DNA from: Planococcus chinensis
GTDB taxonomy: Bacteria > Bacillota > Bacilli > Bacillales_A > Planococcaceae
Reading direction: 5' to 3'
DNA: 64,000 nt
Assembly: GCF_020071995.1 (NCBI RefSeq)
Contig: NZ_JABWTK010000003.1
Span: 124,001-188,000, forward strand
Made by a program: the position numbers and the translations under genes. This document shows positions 17,532-27,626 of the stretch, in pieces (position 1 is the stretch's first letter; each line of letters begins with the position of its first letter). The notes beneath the pieces were generated by a model. That model did not search any database. It saw nothing but the letters and a program-made list of their open reading frames with translations, and was not told where the DNA came from.

Positions 17532-18506
17532 ATGTTAAAAGATGTGTTTATCGGCTTGTCGCAAAATCAATTTTTAACAAGCGCAGCGAAAAAGTATGGC
17601 TTGAAATTAGGAGCCCAAACCGTTGTGGCGGGAACAAATATCGAACAAACAATCGACAGCATCCGGGAATTGAATGCACAAGGAATCAGCTGCACAGTAG
17701 ATAACCTTGGGGAATTCGTTTTTGAAAAAGAAGAAGCATTAAAAGCGAAAGAAAGCATTCTTGAAGTAATTGAAAGTATCCATGCAAATGGAGTAGATGC
17801 GCATATTTCTTTGAAACCTACCCAGATCGGATTGGATATCGATTATGATTTTTGTTATGAAAACTTAAGAGAAATCGTTGCGGCCGCAAACCGGTACGAT
17901 ATGCATATAAATATTGATATGGAAGACTACGGGCACGTACAGCCTTCATACGATTTGATTGAAACGCTTTTGAAAGAATACGACAACATCGGAACTGTGA
18001 TACAGGCGTATTTCTTCCGGGCAGAAGACGACATCAAAAAGCATAAAGACTTGCGTCTTCGCATTGTTAAAGGGGCTTATAAAGAACCTGCCGAGTATGC
18101 TTACCAAACACGGGAAGAAATTGATGCGAATTTCATTCAGTTGATTGAATACCATTTGCTGCACGGGAAATTCACGTCTATCGCCACTCACGACCATAAT
18201 GTCATTAATCACGTGATCGAATTTGTGAAAGAAAATGACATTCCGCGTGAAAAATTCGAATTCCAAATGCTGTACGGCTTCCGGAAAGACATGCAGTTGA
18301 ATTTGGCGCGCCAAGGCTACAACTTCTGCACATACGTGCCGTTTGGCGATGACTGGTACGGCTATTTCATGCGCCGCCTTGCTGAGCGTCCGCAAAACTT
18401 GAACCTTGTTGTCAAACAAGTATTTAACAAGCGTACGAATACGGCAATCGGTTTGGCTGCCGGAGCATTCCTGCTTGGCCGTTTGACATCAAAAGGGAAA
18501 AAATAA
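17532..18506 (+). CDS. Proline dehydrogenase (copy 1)
   Basis: FAD-dependent oxidation of proline to pyrroline-5-carboxylate at the membrane, feeding the respiratory chain. 324 aa TIM barrel. Landmarks: VAGTNIEQTIDSI, SLKPTQIGLDIDY, NIDMEDYGHVQPSYD, RIVKGAYKE, SIATHDHNVI, FEFQMLYGFR and YGYFMRRLAERPQN, the last holding the two substrate-binding arginines. The C terminus adds a short hydrophobic stretch (AIGLAAGAFLLGRL) absent from copy 2, a possible membrane anchor. AGGAGGGG precedes the ATG. No P5C dehydrogenase gene is next to it. A paralogue lies at 27627-28535. Confidence 0.94.
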   Translation: MLKDVFIGLSQNQFLTSAAKKYGLKLGAQTVVAGTNIEQTIDSIRELNAQGISCTVDNLGEFVFEKEEALKAKESILEVIESIHANGVDAHISLKPTQIGLDIDYDFCYENLREIVAAANRYDMHINIDMEDYGHVQPSYDLIETLLKEYDNIGTVIQAYFFRAEDDIKKHKDLRLRIVKGAYKEPAEYAYQTREEIDANFIQLIEYHLLHGKFTSIATHDHNVINHVIEFVKENDIPREKFEFQMLYGFRKDMQLNLARQGYNFCTYVPFGDDWYGYFMRRLAERPQNLNLVVKQVFNKRTNTAIGLAAGAFLLGRLTSKGKK

Positions 18507-18514
18507 ATAAAACC

Positions 18515-18549
18515 AAAAAGAATGGCTCAATCCGTGAGCCATTCTTTTT
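18515..18549. terminator. Bidirectional terminator, proline dehydrogenase / MFS gene
   Basis: Perfect 15-bp stem AAAAAGAATGGCTCA / TGAGCCATTCTTTTT, loop ATCCG. It covers the last codons of the convergent MFS gene. Confidence 0.93.
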
Positions 18550-19813
18550 TCGTTTCTGCCAATTTTCTTTTGCCGAAAATGAAATAATAATAGATAGCGG
18601 AAATGCAGTAAAGCGCCGCTGTGATAGTGAAAGCATAGGCATACCCCCAGTAGGAGCCGAACGAGATGACCAGTCCTGCAGCAATCGGCCCCATCGCTGC
18701 CCAGCCAATGTTGAAAACCATCTGGTTGGCCGAATTGGCAAGGCCTTTGTATTTGTCGTGGACCACTTCCATTGCAATCGCACTTTGAATCGGATTGCCG
18801 GCATTCATCAAAGCTTGCCGCAATAAAAAGCCAAGGGAAGCGAGGAGAAGTGAGGTCGTATAAGCTGTCAAGATCAAAAAGGGAATCGACAGCAATTGAA
18901 ACAGCAGCATCGCTTTTACTTTCCCGACTTTATTGACCAGCAGAGGCCCGATCAATGTCGCCACTACTGTCATGGCGGAACCGAGTGCCAAAATGAGTCC
19001 GATATAGGTGTTGGATGCTTCAAAGCGGTTGGAAAAGTACAAGTTCAGATAAGGAACTACCAATCCGGAGCCGAGGCCGATGAGCAGGCTGGCGAACGAG
19101 AAATGAAAAATGGCGACTAAATTTTTTGAAAGGCGGGCATCCGCCGCATCGATGTCGATGCGGGTATTTATTTTTTCTTCTCCCGGCGGCTTCTGGTTGC
19201 TCAAGCGAAGCAGCGGAATCAGCCCGAAAGCATAAAGCAGGGAACCAAACAAAAGAGACCAGCGAATGGCGTGGACGGCATCCATTGCAAGAAGCCATTG
19301 GAGGGCATCCGATACCACACCGCCAAGCAAGCTACCCAAGACATTGGCCAAGGTCATCAAAGCAAAATACATGCTGAACAGATGGACGCGTTCGGATGCT
19401 TTGGAATGCTCCGCGAGAAAAGGAATGCCGGACACTTGGACAAATGCCATGAACAGACCGGTCAAAAAAGCCGCTGTGACAAGCGGCAATTCCGCTACGG
19501 CAAAGCTGCGGTAAAAAAGAGTCAATGCGCCGAGCACGGCTCCTCCGACAATGGTCCATTTCCGCCCGAACCGGTCGCTCAAAAAGCCGGCAGGAATCAG
19601 CATAATGGCAGAAGCCAAGGCAGTCATTGAAATCACTTTGCCGTTGATGGATTCCGGCATGCCGAGTTCTTTTATGTAGAGGTTGTACATCACCATAAAA
19701 ACGCCCATGCCGATCTGGATGAGGACATTGGCCAGCATAAACAACTTGATATTGCGGTTAAAAGATAAAAACTTCTTTTTCCAGTCGACAACCCACGTTT
19801 GCATGCGCTTCAC
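18527..19813 (-). CDS. Major facilitator superfamily transporter
   Basis: 428 aa with 12 predicted membrane helices. The MFS motif A between helices 2 and 3 is GFLSDRFGRKWTIVGG. A central hydrophilic loop (about residues 200-225, RLSNQKPPGEEKINTRIDID) splits the two six-helix bundles. Substrate cannot be assigned; the overall pattern resembles drug or sugar-phosphate exporters of Bacillales. Start is GTG 19813 or ATG 19804, neither with a strong binding site. It diverges from the thioesterase gene and converges on proline dehydrogenase. Confidence 0.88.
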   Translation of the reverse strand: MKRMQTWVVDWKKKFLSFNRNIKLFMLANVLIQIGMGVFMVMYNLYIKELGMPESINGKVISMTALASAIMLIPAGFLSDRFGRKWTIVGGAVLGALTLFYRSFAVAELPLVTAAFLTGLFMAFVQVSGIPFLAEHSKASERVHLFSMYFALMTLANVLGSLLGGVVSDALQWLLAMDAVHAIRWSLLFGSLLYAFGLIPLLRLSNQKPPGEEKINTRIDIDAADARLSKNLVAIFHFSFASLLIGLGSGLVVPYLNLYFSNRFEASNTYIGLILALGSAMTVVATLIGPLLVNKVGKVKAMLLFQLLSIPFLILTAYTTSLLLASLGFLLRQALMNAGNPIQSAIAMEVVHDKYKGLANSANQMVFNIGWAAMGPIAAGLVISFGSYWGYAYAFTITAALYCISAIYYYFIFGKRKLAETKKEWLTD

Positions 19814-19979
19814 TCACTTTGCCTATTATTATTTCGCCTCTCTAAATATATAGCTTCATTTCCATGAAATCAACTTTAAATCGTGGAATTTTTAATCGAG
19901 TGGGACGATTCGGAAAATGGTAGAATGGAGTTATACGAAATACGTGAAGGAAGAATTTGCTAAAGGGGGATATACATAG

Positions 19980-20372
19980 ATGTATCAGACAATTATTGAA
20001 CCACGGGTGTCGGAAACAGATGGGGTTGGTCATATCAACAATACGACTTTGCCGGTCTGGTTTGAAGCTGCCAGAAATCCATTATTCAGCTTGTTTACGC
20101 CGGACCACGATTTTTCAAAATGGAAAATGGTGATTGCGAAAACGACATTGGAGTTTGTAAAGCAAATCCATTTCGGTTCCGATGTGAAAATTTGCGTATG
20201 GGTAAAGAGAATCGGCAATTCGAGCCTGGAATTGCATGAAGAGCTTTATCAAAAAGAAGAGCTTTGTGCAAAAAATACAGTGGTTTATGTAAATTACAAT
20301 TTGGCTGTCGGGAAATCCGAAAAAATTCCGGATGGCATCCGGGAGGAATTAGAAAAGCATCTCCAATCATAG
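19980..20372 (+). CDS. Acyl-CoA thioesterase, YbgC/FcbC-type hotdog fold
   Basis: 130 aa 4-hydroxybenzoyl-CoA-thioesterase-like protein. The catalytic motif is RVSETDGVGHINNTTLPVWF: the usual Asp of the D-x-x-G-H-x-N pattern, then helix residues FEAARNPLF. Strand motif KTTLEFVKQIHFGSDV is typical. Hydrolyses a short or medium acyl-CoA; the true substrate is unknown. Monocistronic, upstream of the purine operon but on a separate promoter. Confidence 0.88.
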   Translation: MYQTIIEPRVSETDGVGHINNTTLPVWFEAARNPLFSLFTPDHDFSKWKMVIAKTTLEFVKQIHFGSDVKICVWVKRIGNSSLELHEELYQKEELCAKNTVVYVNYNLAVGKSEKIPDGIREELEKHLQS

Positions 20373-20439
20373 GAACCATGGGGGAGGCAGGATTAACTTT
20401 CTGGTTAATTATTTGAATTCTCTTTTATTTTATGTTATC

Positions 20440-20467
20440 TTGAAATGCTTTTTCGACGTGCTATAAT
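20440..20467 (+). promoter_or_regulatory. SigA-type promoter of xpt-pbuX
   Basis: TTGAAA, 16 bases, TATAAT, about 22 bases before the riboswitch aptamer. Confidence 0.8.
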
Positions 20468-20489
20468 GATACCATTCTAATAATATTCA

Positions 20490-20556
20490 CTCATATAATC
20501 GCGGGGATATGGCCTGCAAGTTTCTACCGGTTTGCCTTAAACAAACTGACTATGAG
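20490..20556 (+). ncRNA. Guanine-type purine riboswitch aptamer
   Basis: All conserved elements are present: P1 CTCATA (20490) / TATGAG (20551), the junction TATAATCGC, P2 GCGGG/CCTGC around GATATGG, the conserved AAGTTTCTACCGG, and P3 CGGTTTG/CAAACTG. The base before TATG in GACTATG is C (position 74 in the xpt numbering), which specifies guanine, hypoxanthine or xanthine rather than adenine. It controls the xpt-pbuX operon directly downstream. Confidence 0.95.
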
Positions 20557-20624
20557 AAGCAACGAAATGATGGGGAAGTGCCTTTTTTGGGAGGCATGAA
20601 CCTGTTTATTTCCTTTCGAATTTT

Positions 20625-22622
<1,998 letters not shown>

Positions 22623-22626
22623 AATT

Positions 22627-22663
22627 AAAAACGAGCCGCTGCTATATGCAGGGGCTCGTTTTT
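22627..22663 (+). terminator. pbuX terminator, first of two near-identical hairpins
   Basis: Stem AAAAACGAGCC / GGCTCGTTTTT around GCTGCTATATGCAGG. The same 37-base block occurs at 24670-24706 with one substitution (C to T), in the same orientation. Confidence 0.88.
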
Positions 22664-22709
22664 AGCTTGTTGAGAAAGATATAGAAAAAATTTCTCTTAG
22701 AATATCTCC

Positions 22710-22834
22710 GATATTCCGCAAACCAGCTGCGCTTGCCGCGGGCGATCCGCCAAGCCTCCTCAGCCGCTGCGCGTCTTGCGGGGTCTCGGCTGTCTCGCTG
22801 TCCCGCAGGCGTCTCCGCTGGTTTGCTCCATATC
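22710..22834 (-). repeat. GC-rich MITE-like repeat, copy A
   Basis: About 125 bp bounded by imperfect 18-bp inverted ends (GATATTCCGCAAACCAGC and GCTGGTTTGCTCCATATC). The interior is rich in CCTGCGGGA, GACCC and GCCCGCGG blocks when read on the minus strand. It shares these blocks in the same order with copy B (plus strand). No coding capacity. Similar GC-rich intergenic repeats are common in Bacillales genomes, as I recall; exact family not known. Confidence 0.65.
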
Positions 22835-22990
22835 GAAGGAGAGCAATGAATAAACAGCATGCTTACTCTTCTACTCTTTCTGATAGAAAGATTTCTTTAT
22901 TAAAAGAATGAATCAAATGAAGCGGAAAGTGGCGACTCCTGCGGGAGCAGCACGAGCTGAAGACCCTGGACTGAGCAGCGCGAAGGAAGC

Positions 22991-23002
22991 GGCTGAAGCC
23001 GT
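22991..23002. repeat. Left target-site duplication (12 bp)
   Basis: GGCTGAAGCCGT abuts the left end of the insertion sequence and is repeated exactly at its right end. The target is itself nearly palindromic (GGCT..AGCC). Confidence 0.9.
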
Positions 23003-24595
23003 CATAGCTGTCAACTTAAGAAAAAGTGTAACCCCTCTCAAAAGATGGTATGGAAGACTATCCATGAACGAGAGGGGTTTTTCCTATGTCGCCTTTAGCG
23101 ACTGCCGACTTTCTTGACCAGCTGTTCGCCTTTCTGGAACCGGACAAAGTGGACGCCATCGCCCGGGAGACGGGCTTCATCCAACGGAAACGGGTTGTCA
23201 CGGCCAGTGATTTCCTGGCGCTGCTGTTCCAGGTTCAGGGGAACCTGATGGACTGTACGCTTCAGGAGCTCTGTTTCAAGCTCACCACCGAACAGGACAT
23301 CTCCATCAGCCGGGCGGCACTCGATAAGAAATTCACCATGAACGCCGTGCACTTTCTCCATCGCTTGGTAGAGGAGTTATGTCGTTTCCAGCACCAGCTT
23401 CTGCCCGAAGGGCAGGTCCACAATCTGCCCTTCACCAGCATCCGGATCCTTGATGCCACAGCGGCCAGCGTGCCGGACCATTTGAAGGCCCGTGCCCAGA
23501 AGACGCGCCAGACGTCGGTGAAAATCCAATACGAGTTTGACTTGTTGACCGGGCGGTTCACGTTCTTTTGCCTGGACCGCCAGAACATCAACGACGCCGT
23601 CATCGGCGCGAAACGGGTGCCGTTTCTGGAGGGACAGGAGTTGTGTTTGCAGGACTTGGGCTATTTCCACTTCAAGGTATTCGAAGGGATCCAACACTAC
23701 GGCAGCTATTTCCTCACCAAATTCCGGAGCGATGCCTACCTGGCCTATCGGAACCCGTTTCCCAACTATCATCCGAACGGGGACGTGGTGGCGAGCAGCC
23801 AATACCACCGCATTGACCTGGCCGGTCTTTGCCGGAACATGGCGCCCGGTGAAGTGTTGGAGCTCGAAGAGGTCCATTTCGGAAGGGACGCCCATTTCCC
23901 CGCCCGGTGCATCCTCCTGTCTCACGATGATGCGCAGCGGCAAGTGCGCCTTGGACGCATCCAGCGCCGCGCGACGAAGTCGGGCAAAAAACCGAAGCAG
24001 CTGGTGCAGGACCTCGCCGGCATCACCGGGTATATGACCAATCTGCCAGAATCGGTCTCTGATGCCCAGGTGGTCGAATTGTATCGGTTGCGCTGGCAGA
24101 TCGAATTGAGTTTCAAGATCCTCAAGTCGTATCTGGCGATCGATCACTTTAAGCTGGTCAAACAGGAACGCTGGCTCTGCCACGTGTATGGCATCTTCCT
24201 GGTTTTTCTCCTGAGCCAATTGATGGCGTATCGATTCCGGAACGCAATCTGGGAAGAAGAACAGGAAATCAGTGAGATGGTGGCGATCCGGAGCATCGGA
24301 TGCGGGCTCTTGGCGAAACTCTACGAAGCTTTCCGGCAAAAAAAGAAGACGCCTCAGGCGTTCGTCCACTTGATTACGCGGCTGCTTATCCGAACCGCCC
24401 GGAAACCTGCCTCCGCCAAGGGGACCGCCATGAAACGCCTTCACGCCATGTAGCAGAACCCCAACGCCTCCTGGCCGGGAGGCTTATTTGGCGTTCTTAT
24501 TTATTTCCATTTCCGATGTCCAAACGAATGAAACCCCTCCGGACAGAAAAAATGACCGGAAGGGTTTTGGGGAAATTCTTAAGTTGACAGCTATG
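23003..24595 (+). mobile_element. Complete IS4-family insertion sequence (1593 bp)
   Basis: Bounded by perfect 18-bp inverted repeats (CATAGCTGTCAACTTAAG at 23003-23020 and its complement at 24578-24595) and flanked by a 12-bp direct duplication. It holds one transposase gene that fills most of its length. GC content is visibly higher than in the flanking genes, with G/C-rich third codon positions, so it was acquired from a different background. Intact ends, intact gene and identical target copies point to recent, possibly still competent, insertion. Confidence 0.95.
23086..24453 (+). CDS. IS4-family DDE transposase
   Basis: 455 aa. RNase-H-like catalytic residues: D123 (RILDATAASVPDH), D190 (LCLQDLGYFH) and E340 within the IS4 YREK signature Y333-x2-R336-x3-E340-x6-K347 (ELYRLRWQIELSFKILKSYL). 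N-terminal DNA-binding region contains DFLALLFQVQGNLMDCTLQE. No frameshift or internal stop. The start ATG is 83 bases inside the left end. Cuts and re-inserts its own element; 10-13-bp duplications are usual for this family, matching the 12 bp seen. Confidence 0.95.
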   Translation: MSPLATADFLDQLFAFLEPDKVDAIARETGFIQRKRVVTASDFLALLFQVQGNLMDCTLQELCFKLTTEQDISISRAALDKKFTMNAVHFLHRLVEELCRFQHQLLPEGQVHNLPFTSIRILDATAASVPDHLKARAQKTRQTSVKIQYEFDLLTGRFTFFCLDRQNINDAVIGAKRVPFLEGQELCLQDLGYFHFKVFEGIQHYGSYFLTKFRSDAYLAYRNPFPNYHPNGDVVASSQYHRIDLAGLCRNMAPGEVLELEEVHFGRDAHFPARCILLSHDDAQRQVRLGRIQRRATKSGKKPKQLVQDLAGITGYMTNLPESVSDAQVVELYRLRWQIELSFKILKSYLAIDHFKLVKQERWLCHVYGIFLVFLLSQLMAYRFRNAIWEEEQEISEMVAIRSIGCGLLAKLYEAFRQKKKTPQAFVHLITRLLIRTARKPASAKGTAMKRLHAM

Positions 24596-24607
24596 GGCTG
24601 AAGCCGT
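24596..24607. repeat. Right target-site duplication (12 bp)
   Basis: GGCTGAAGCCGT directly after the right terminal repeat, identical to 22991-23002. Confidence 0.9.
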
Positions 24608-24669
24608 GCCCGCGGAAAGCGTCCACTTGGAGCGAAATGGCTTAGAGAATGGAATATTTCTCGACAGCC

Positions 24670-24706
24670 AAAAACGAGCCGTTGCTATATGCAGGGGCTC
24701 GTTTTT
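24670..24706. terminator. Second copy of the pbuX-type terminator hairpin
   Basis: Stem AAAAACGAGCC / GGCTCGTTTTT, loop differing from the 22627 copy by one base. A and T runs on both sides let it terminate the minus-strand esterase gene, whose stop codon it touches, and any plus-strand readthrough. Confidence 0.85.
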
Positions 24707-25689
24707 TAATTGCTGTTGGCAAACAGAAAATCCAATGCGCGGGCTAAGGTTTCCTGGCCATCAATGGTGTCTAATGCGTATTGGAATTCGTGTTTCAACT
24801 GTTTTTCGGTACCGATGAAAAACATGCTGTCTACGGCCACACCGGCAGCTTCAAGGGATTCCGCGAGCTCTACGGATTGAGAAGCGAGCGGATCCGCATC
24901 CCCGACCGTGATAAAAACAGAAGGATACGCCGGAGTCAGGTGATTGACCGTTGATAATTGGTCGATGTTTTCGAATGACTCAAAAGGCTTGGCACCGGTA
25001 TAAGCACTTAAAAAGTTGTCAATATTGGGAAAGCCGGTAGCACGAACCGTTTCCATATTGAATAATCCGCAAAAAAGCAGGGCGCCTTTCAGCTGTTCCG
25101 GCTGGACAGCGGGCACGATTTCCATTGTTTGCGCTAAATCTTCATTGGACATGACAGCGGCCACTTGGCTGGATATTTGGGCTCCTGCCGAATCACCGCC
25201 GATAAACACGCGGGACATATCGCCGCCGTATTTTTCAGCGTGCAGCTGCAAATAGCCAAGCGCTTCGTTTGCCTGTATGACCGGGCCGGGATAAAGCTGT
25301 TCAGGCGCCAGTGCATAGTCGATATTTGCCACCACATAGCCGGCATGGGCCAAAGCCATTCCATATTCCTGCCGGGTGTCTTTAGAGCCGCCGACGAATC
25401 CACCCCCGTGTATCCATAAAATTACCGGCAGCTTGTCACCGCCTTCAACCGGATAATAAATATCCAATAAGCTGTCTTTTTTATCGCTGTAAACGAGGTC
25501 TTTGACAATGTTGACTTCTTGTTGTATTTTTTCCAGGTCAAATAAGAAAGCCTCGGAAGCTTTCGGTGAAGAAGGGTCATCCATGAACGAAGCAGTTGCC
25601 CATACTGCGGCAGCTGCAATCATGAAGATGGCCACGGAGAAAAGCAGGATTTTTTTATTTGATTGCTGGAATGTGGTTTTAAAAGACAT
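24706..25689 (-). CDS. Membrane-anchored alpha/beta-hydrolase (HSL-type esterase)
   Basis: 327 aa. An N-terminal membrane helix (ILLFSVAIFMIAAAAVWATA) probably anchors the enzyme with the catalytic part outside. Oxyanion motif HGGGFVGGS, nucleophile elbow GGDSAGAQ, acid Asp in VGDADPLASQ, and histidine in KHEFQYAL make a full Ser-Asp-His triad typical of the hormone-sensitive-lipase group. I chose ATG 25689 because AAAGGA lies eight bases upstream; longer starts at 25698 or 25707 are possible. Substrate unknown; a carboxylester is likely. Single gene. Confidence 0.88.
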   Translation of the reverse strand: MSFKTTFQQSNKKILLFSVAIFMIAAAAVWATASFMDDPSSPKASEAFLFDLEKIQQEVNIVKDLVYSDKKDSLLDIYYPVEGGDKLPVILWIHGGGFVGGSKDTRQEYGMALAHAGYVVANIDYALAPEQLYPGPVIQANEALGYLQLHAEKYGGDMSRVFIGGDSAGAQISSQVAAVMSNEDLAQTMEIVPAVQPEQLKGALLFCGLFNMETVRATGFPNIDNFLSAYTGAKPFESFENIDQLSTVNHLTPAYPSVFITVGDADPLASQSVELAESLEAAGVAVDSMFFIGTEKQLKHEFQYALDTIDGQETLARALDFLFANSN

Positions 25690-25879
25690 CGTAAGCATCC
25701 TTTGCAAAAAATTTAATGCTGGACAATAGCTAAAGCGTAACGTGAGGATGAAAGAAAAAATACAGACTAATTACCTATTATTACTTTTGTAACAAATATT
25801 AATTTGCAGTTTTCATGCTTTATCTCTTTTTTTCCGGGTATTGAATAAGGATGAAGTTTGAGACAGGGAAGTGTATGCA

Positions 25880-26563
25880 ATGTTCGGTTTAGCCGATCTA
25901 ATATCGTTAATCATTTCGGCATTTATCATTTTGCCGATTGTTGTATTTTTAAGGGAAAGCGGTTATTTGATTGTCAGTTTCGTCTTTGGCGTCAATAATC
26001 CAAGGCTGACAATCGGTTCAGGTCCGCGAATCATTAAAATTGGCATGTTTGATATACGCAAATATTATCATTTATATAGCTGGTATTCCTATGATTCATT
26101 AAAAAGGAAAAGCAAGTTTGTCTATGTAAGCATTTATGCGGGGCCAATTCTCGTAAACCTGATTGTAGCACTGACCATTAATGCTATGTTGGCCAATGGT
26201 TTGCTGCAGGAATATGAAACATTTTGGAGCCGCTTTGTGTTTTATGCTTTTTACTATGTGTTATTTGACATTGTACCAATGAAAACGGCAAATGGCATGC
26301 CAAACAACGGGCTCATCATTTATGAAATGCTACGTTATGGCCGGCGTACCGATTATAATCAGGAGCCTTTTATTCCATCAACCAGCGAAGTAGAAGAGCA
26401 ATACCAGGAAGAAATGGAGAAAATCGAAGAAGTAAAAGAGCAGCAAAAAGAACAGATTGAGCAGGAAAAACAAGAAGACCAGCAAGAATTAAAAGAGCAG
26501 AAAGAGCACGAAAAAGAAAAAGTAAAAGAGCAGCAGAAAGAGAAAAGACAGCAGGATACCTAG
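25880..26563 (+). CDS. Degenerate site-2-protease (M50)-like membrane protein with charged tail
   Basis: 227 aa. Residues 1-150 follow the M50 membrane-protease plan: first helix, then a motif at the place of HExxH, then FGVNNPRLTIGSGPRIIKI, KFVYVSIYAGPILVNLIVAL and YYVLFDIVPMKTANGMPNNG at the place of the NxxPxxxxDG motif. But the zinc motif reads R25-E-S-G-Y29 and the second motif lacks the expected Asp-Gly, so catalysis should be lost. The last 65 residues are a long Glu/Lys/Gln coiled tail (EEVKEQQKEQIEQEKQEDQQ...). ATG 25880 is preferred to GTG 25871 for spacing from AGGGAAG. Assignment by pattern only. Confidence 0.65.
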   Translation: MFGLADLISLIISAFIILPIVVFLRESGYLIVSFVFGVNNPRLTIGSGPRIIKIGMFDIRKYYHLYSWYSYDSLKRKSKFVYVSIYAGPILVNLIVALTINAMLANGLLQEYETFWSRFVFYAFYYVLFDIVPMKTANGMPNNGLIIYEMLRYGRRTDYNQEPFIPSTSEVEEQYQEEMEKIEEVKEQQKEQIEQEKQEDQQELKEQKEHEKEKVKEQQKEKRQQDT

Positions 26564-26633
26564 TCATTTTTCATTCGGGACGTTGAAATGGTACGATGAA
26601 AGAGCAGATTAGCGGAATTGGAGGAAAGGCAGT

Positions 26634-27572
26634 ATGGCAAAAAAATCAAAAGGGATTCATCATATTACGGCAATCGTCGGAAACCCACAGGAAAATGTGG
26701 ATTTCTATGCCGGCGTCTTAGGGCTGCGGTTAGTCAAGAAAACCATCAACTTTGATGATCCGGGAACGTATCATCTTTATTTTGGGAACGAAACCGGTGA
26801 ACCGGGCACAATCATTACTTTTTTCCCTTGGGACCAAGCTTATAAAGGGAAAATTGGCGATGGGCAAGTCGGCGTGACGACTTATGCAGTGCCAACGGGT
26901 GCTTTTGGCTTTTGGGAACAGCGGCTATCCAAGTTTGGGGTGCCTTATGAAAAAACAGCCCGTTTCGAAGAGCAGTATATCACTTTTGATGATCCTCACG
27001 GCTTGCATTTGGAGTTGGTGGAAAGAGAAGCGGGAAAACCGAATGCCTGGCGCTTTGGCAACATCGGCCCGGAAGCGGCAATCAAAGGATTTGCCGGTGC
27101 AACATTGTTTACTGCCAATGCTGAAAAAACCACAGAACTGCTGGAGATAGGCCTTGGCTTGGAAAAAGAAGGCCAGGAAAACGATTTGATGCGATTCCGT
27201 GCCTCAGCGGAACTTGGAAACGTGATTGACGTAAAACTGAGCCCTGTTGGTCCAGGACGCATGGGGGCGGGCACGGTTCATCACATTGCCTGGCGCGCGG
27301 CCGACAACGCAGATCAAATAGATTGGAAGCGGCAGATTGAAGAGTACGGTCTGCAAGTAACGCCGGTCCAGGACCGCAATTATTTCAAAGCGATTTACTT
27401 CCGTGAATACGGTGATCTATTATTTGAAATTGCGACAGACCCTCCCGGTTTTGCTGTTGATGAAACCCCTGATACTCTCGGTGAGGGTTTAATGCTGCCA
27501 AAGCAATACGAGCATTACCGGGCAAGGCTGAATGAAGATTTGACGCCGATTGCCGTTCGGGAATTGGATTAA
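26634..27572 (+). CDS. Ring-cleaving dioxygenase (two-domain glyoxalase/VOC fold)
   Basis: 312 aa with two vicinal-oxygen-chelate modules. Metal ligands: His in GIHHITAIVGNPQENVDFY, His/Glu in DDPHGLHLELVERE, and in the second half TVHHIAWRA and LLFEIATDPPGF. This is the MhqA/MhqE/MhqO group of Bacillus, which handles quinone or catechol-type compounds and is normally induced through MhqR; no mhqR is nearby. GGAGGAAAGG precedes the ATG. Single gene that shares a terminator with the convergent proline dehydrogenase. Confidence 0.9.
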   Translation: MAKKSKGIHHITAIVGNPQENVDFYAGVLGLRLVKKTINFDDPGTYHLYFGNETGEPGTIITFFPWDQAYKGKIGDGQVGVTTYAVPTGAFGFWEQRLSKFGVPYEKTARFEEQYITFDDPHGLHLELVEREAGKPNAWRFGNIGPEAAIKGFAGATLFTANAEKTTELLEIGLGLEKEGQENDLMRFRASAELGNVIDVKLSPVGPGRMGAGTVHHIAWRAADNADQIDWKRQIEEYGLQVTPVQDRNYFKAIYFREYGDLLFEIATDPPGFAVDETPDTLGEGLMLPKQYEHYRARLNEDLTPIAVRELD

Positions 27573-27582
27573 AGCAATAAGG

Positions 27583-27621
27583 AAAGAGCGTCCTAAGGAT
27601 ATTCCTCAGGACGCTCTTTTT
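27583..27621. terminator. Bidirectional terminator, dioxygenase / proline dehydrogenase 2
   Basis: 12-bp stem AAAGAGCGTCCT / AGGACGCTCTTT with a 13-nt loop that itself contains AGGATATTCCT. Confidence 0.9.
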
Positions 27622-27626
27622 AATGG

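Larger units (their letters stand above)
22926..24637 (+). repeat. GC-rich MITE-like repeat, copy B, split by an insertion sequence
   Basis: The two host parts are 22926-23002 and 24608-24637. Joined without the insertion and one target copy they give about 105 bp: AAGTGGCGACTCCTGCGGGA ... GGCTGAAGCCGT, GCCCGCGGAAAGCGTCCACT. Ends AAGTGG / CCACTT are inverted. Block order matches copy A in opposite orientation. Confidence 0.6.

Noticed and set aside
23377-24444. 355-aa minus-strand frame inside the insertion sequence
   Set aside because: It mirrors the GC-rich codons of the transposase, lacks a ribosome binding site and shows no recognisable domain.
22627-24706. The two 37-base hairpins as target duplications of a composite transposon
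   Set aside because: They are functional terminators, far longer than any known target duplication, and only one IS copy is present.
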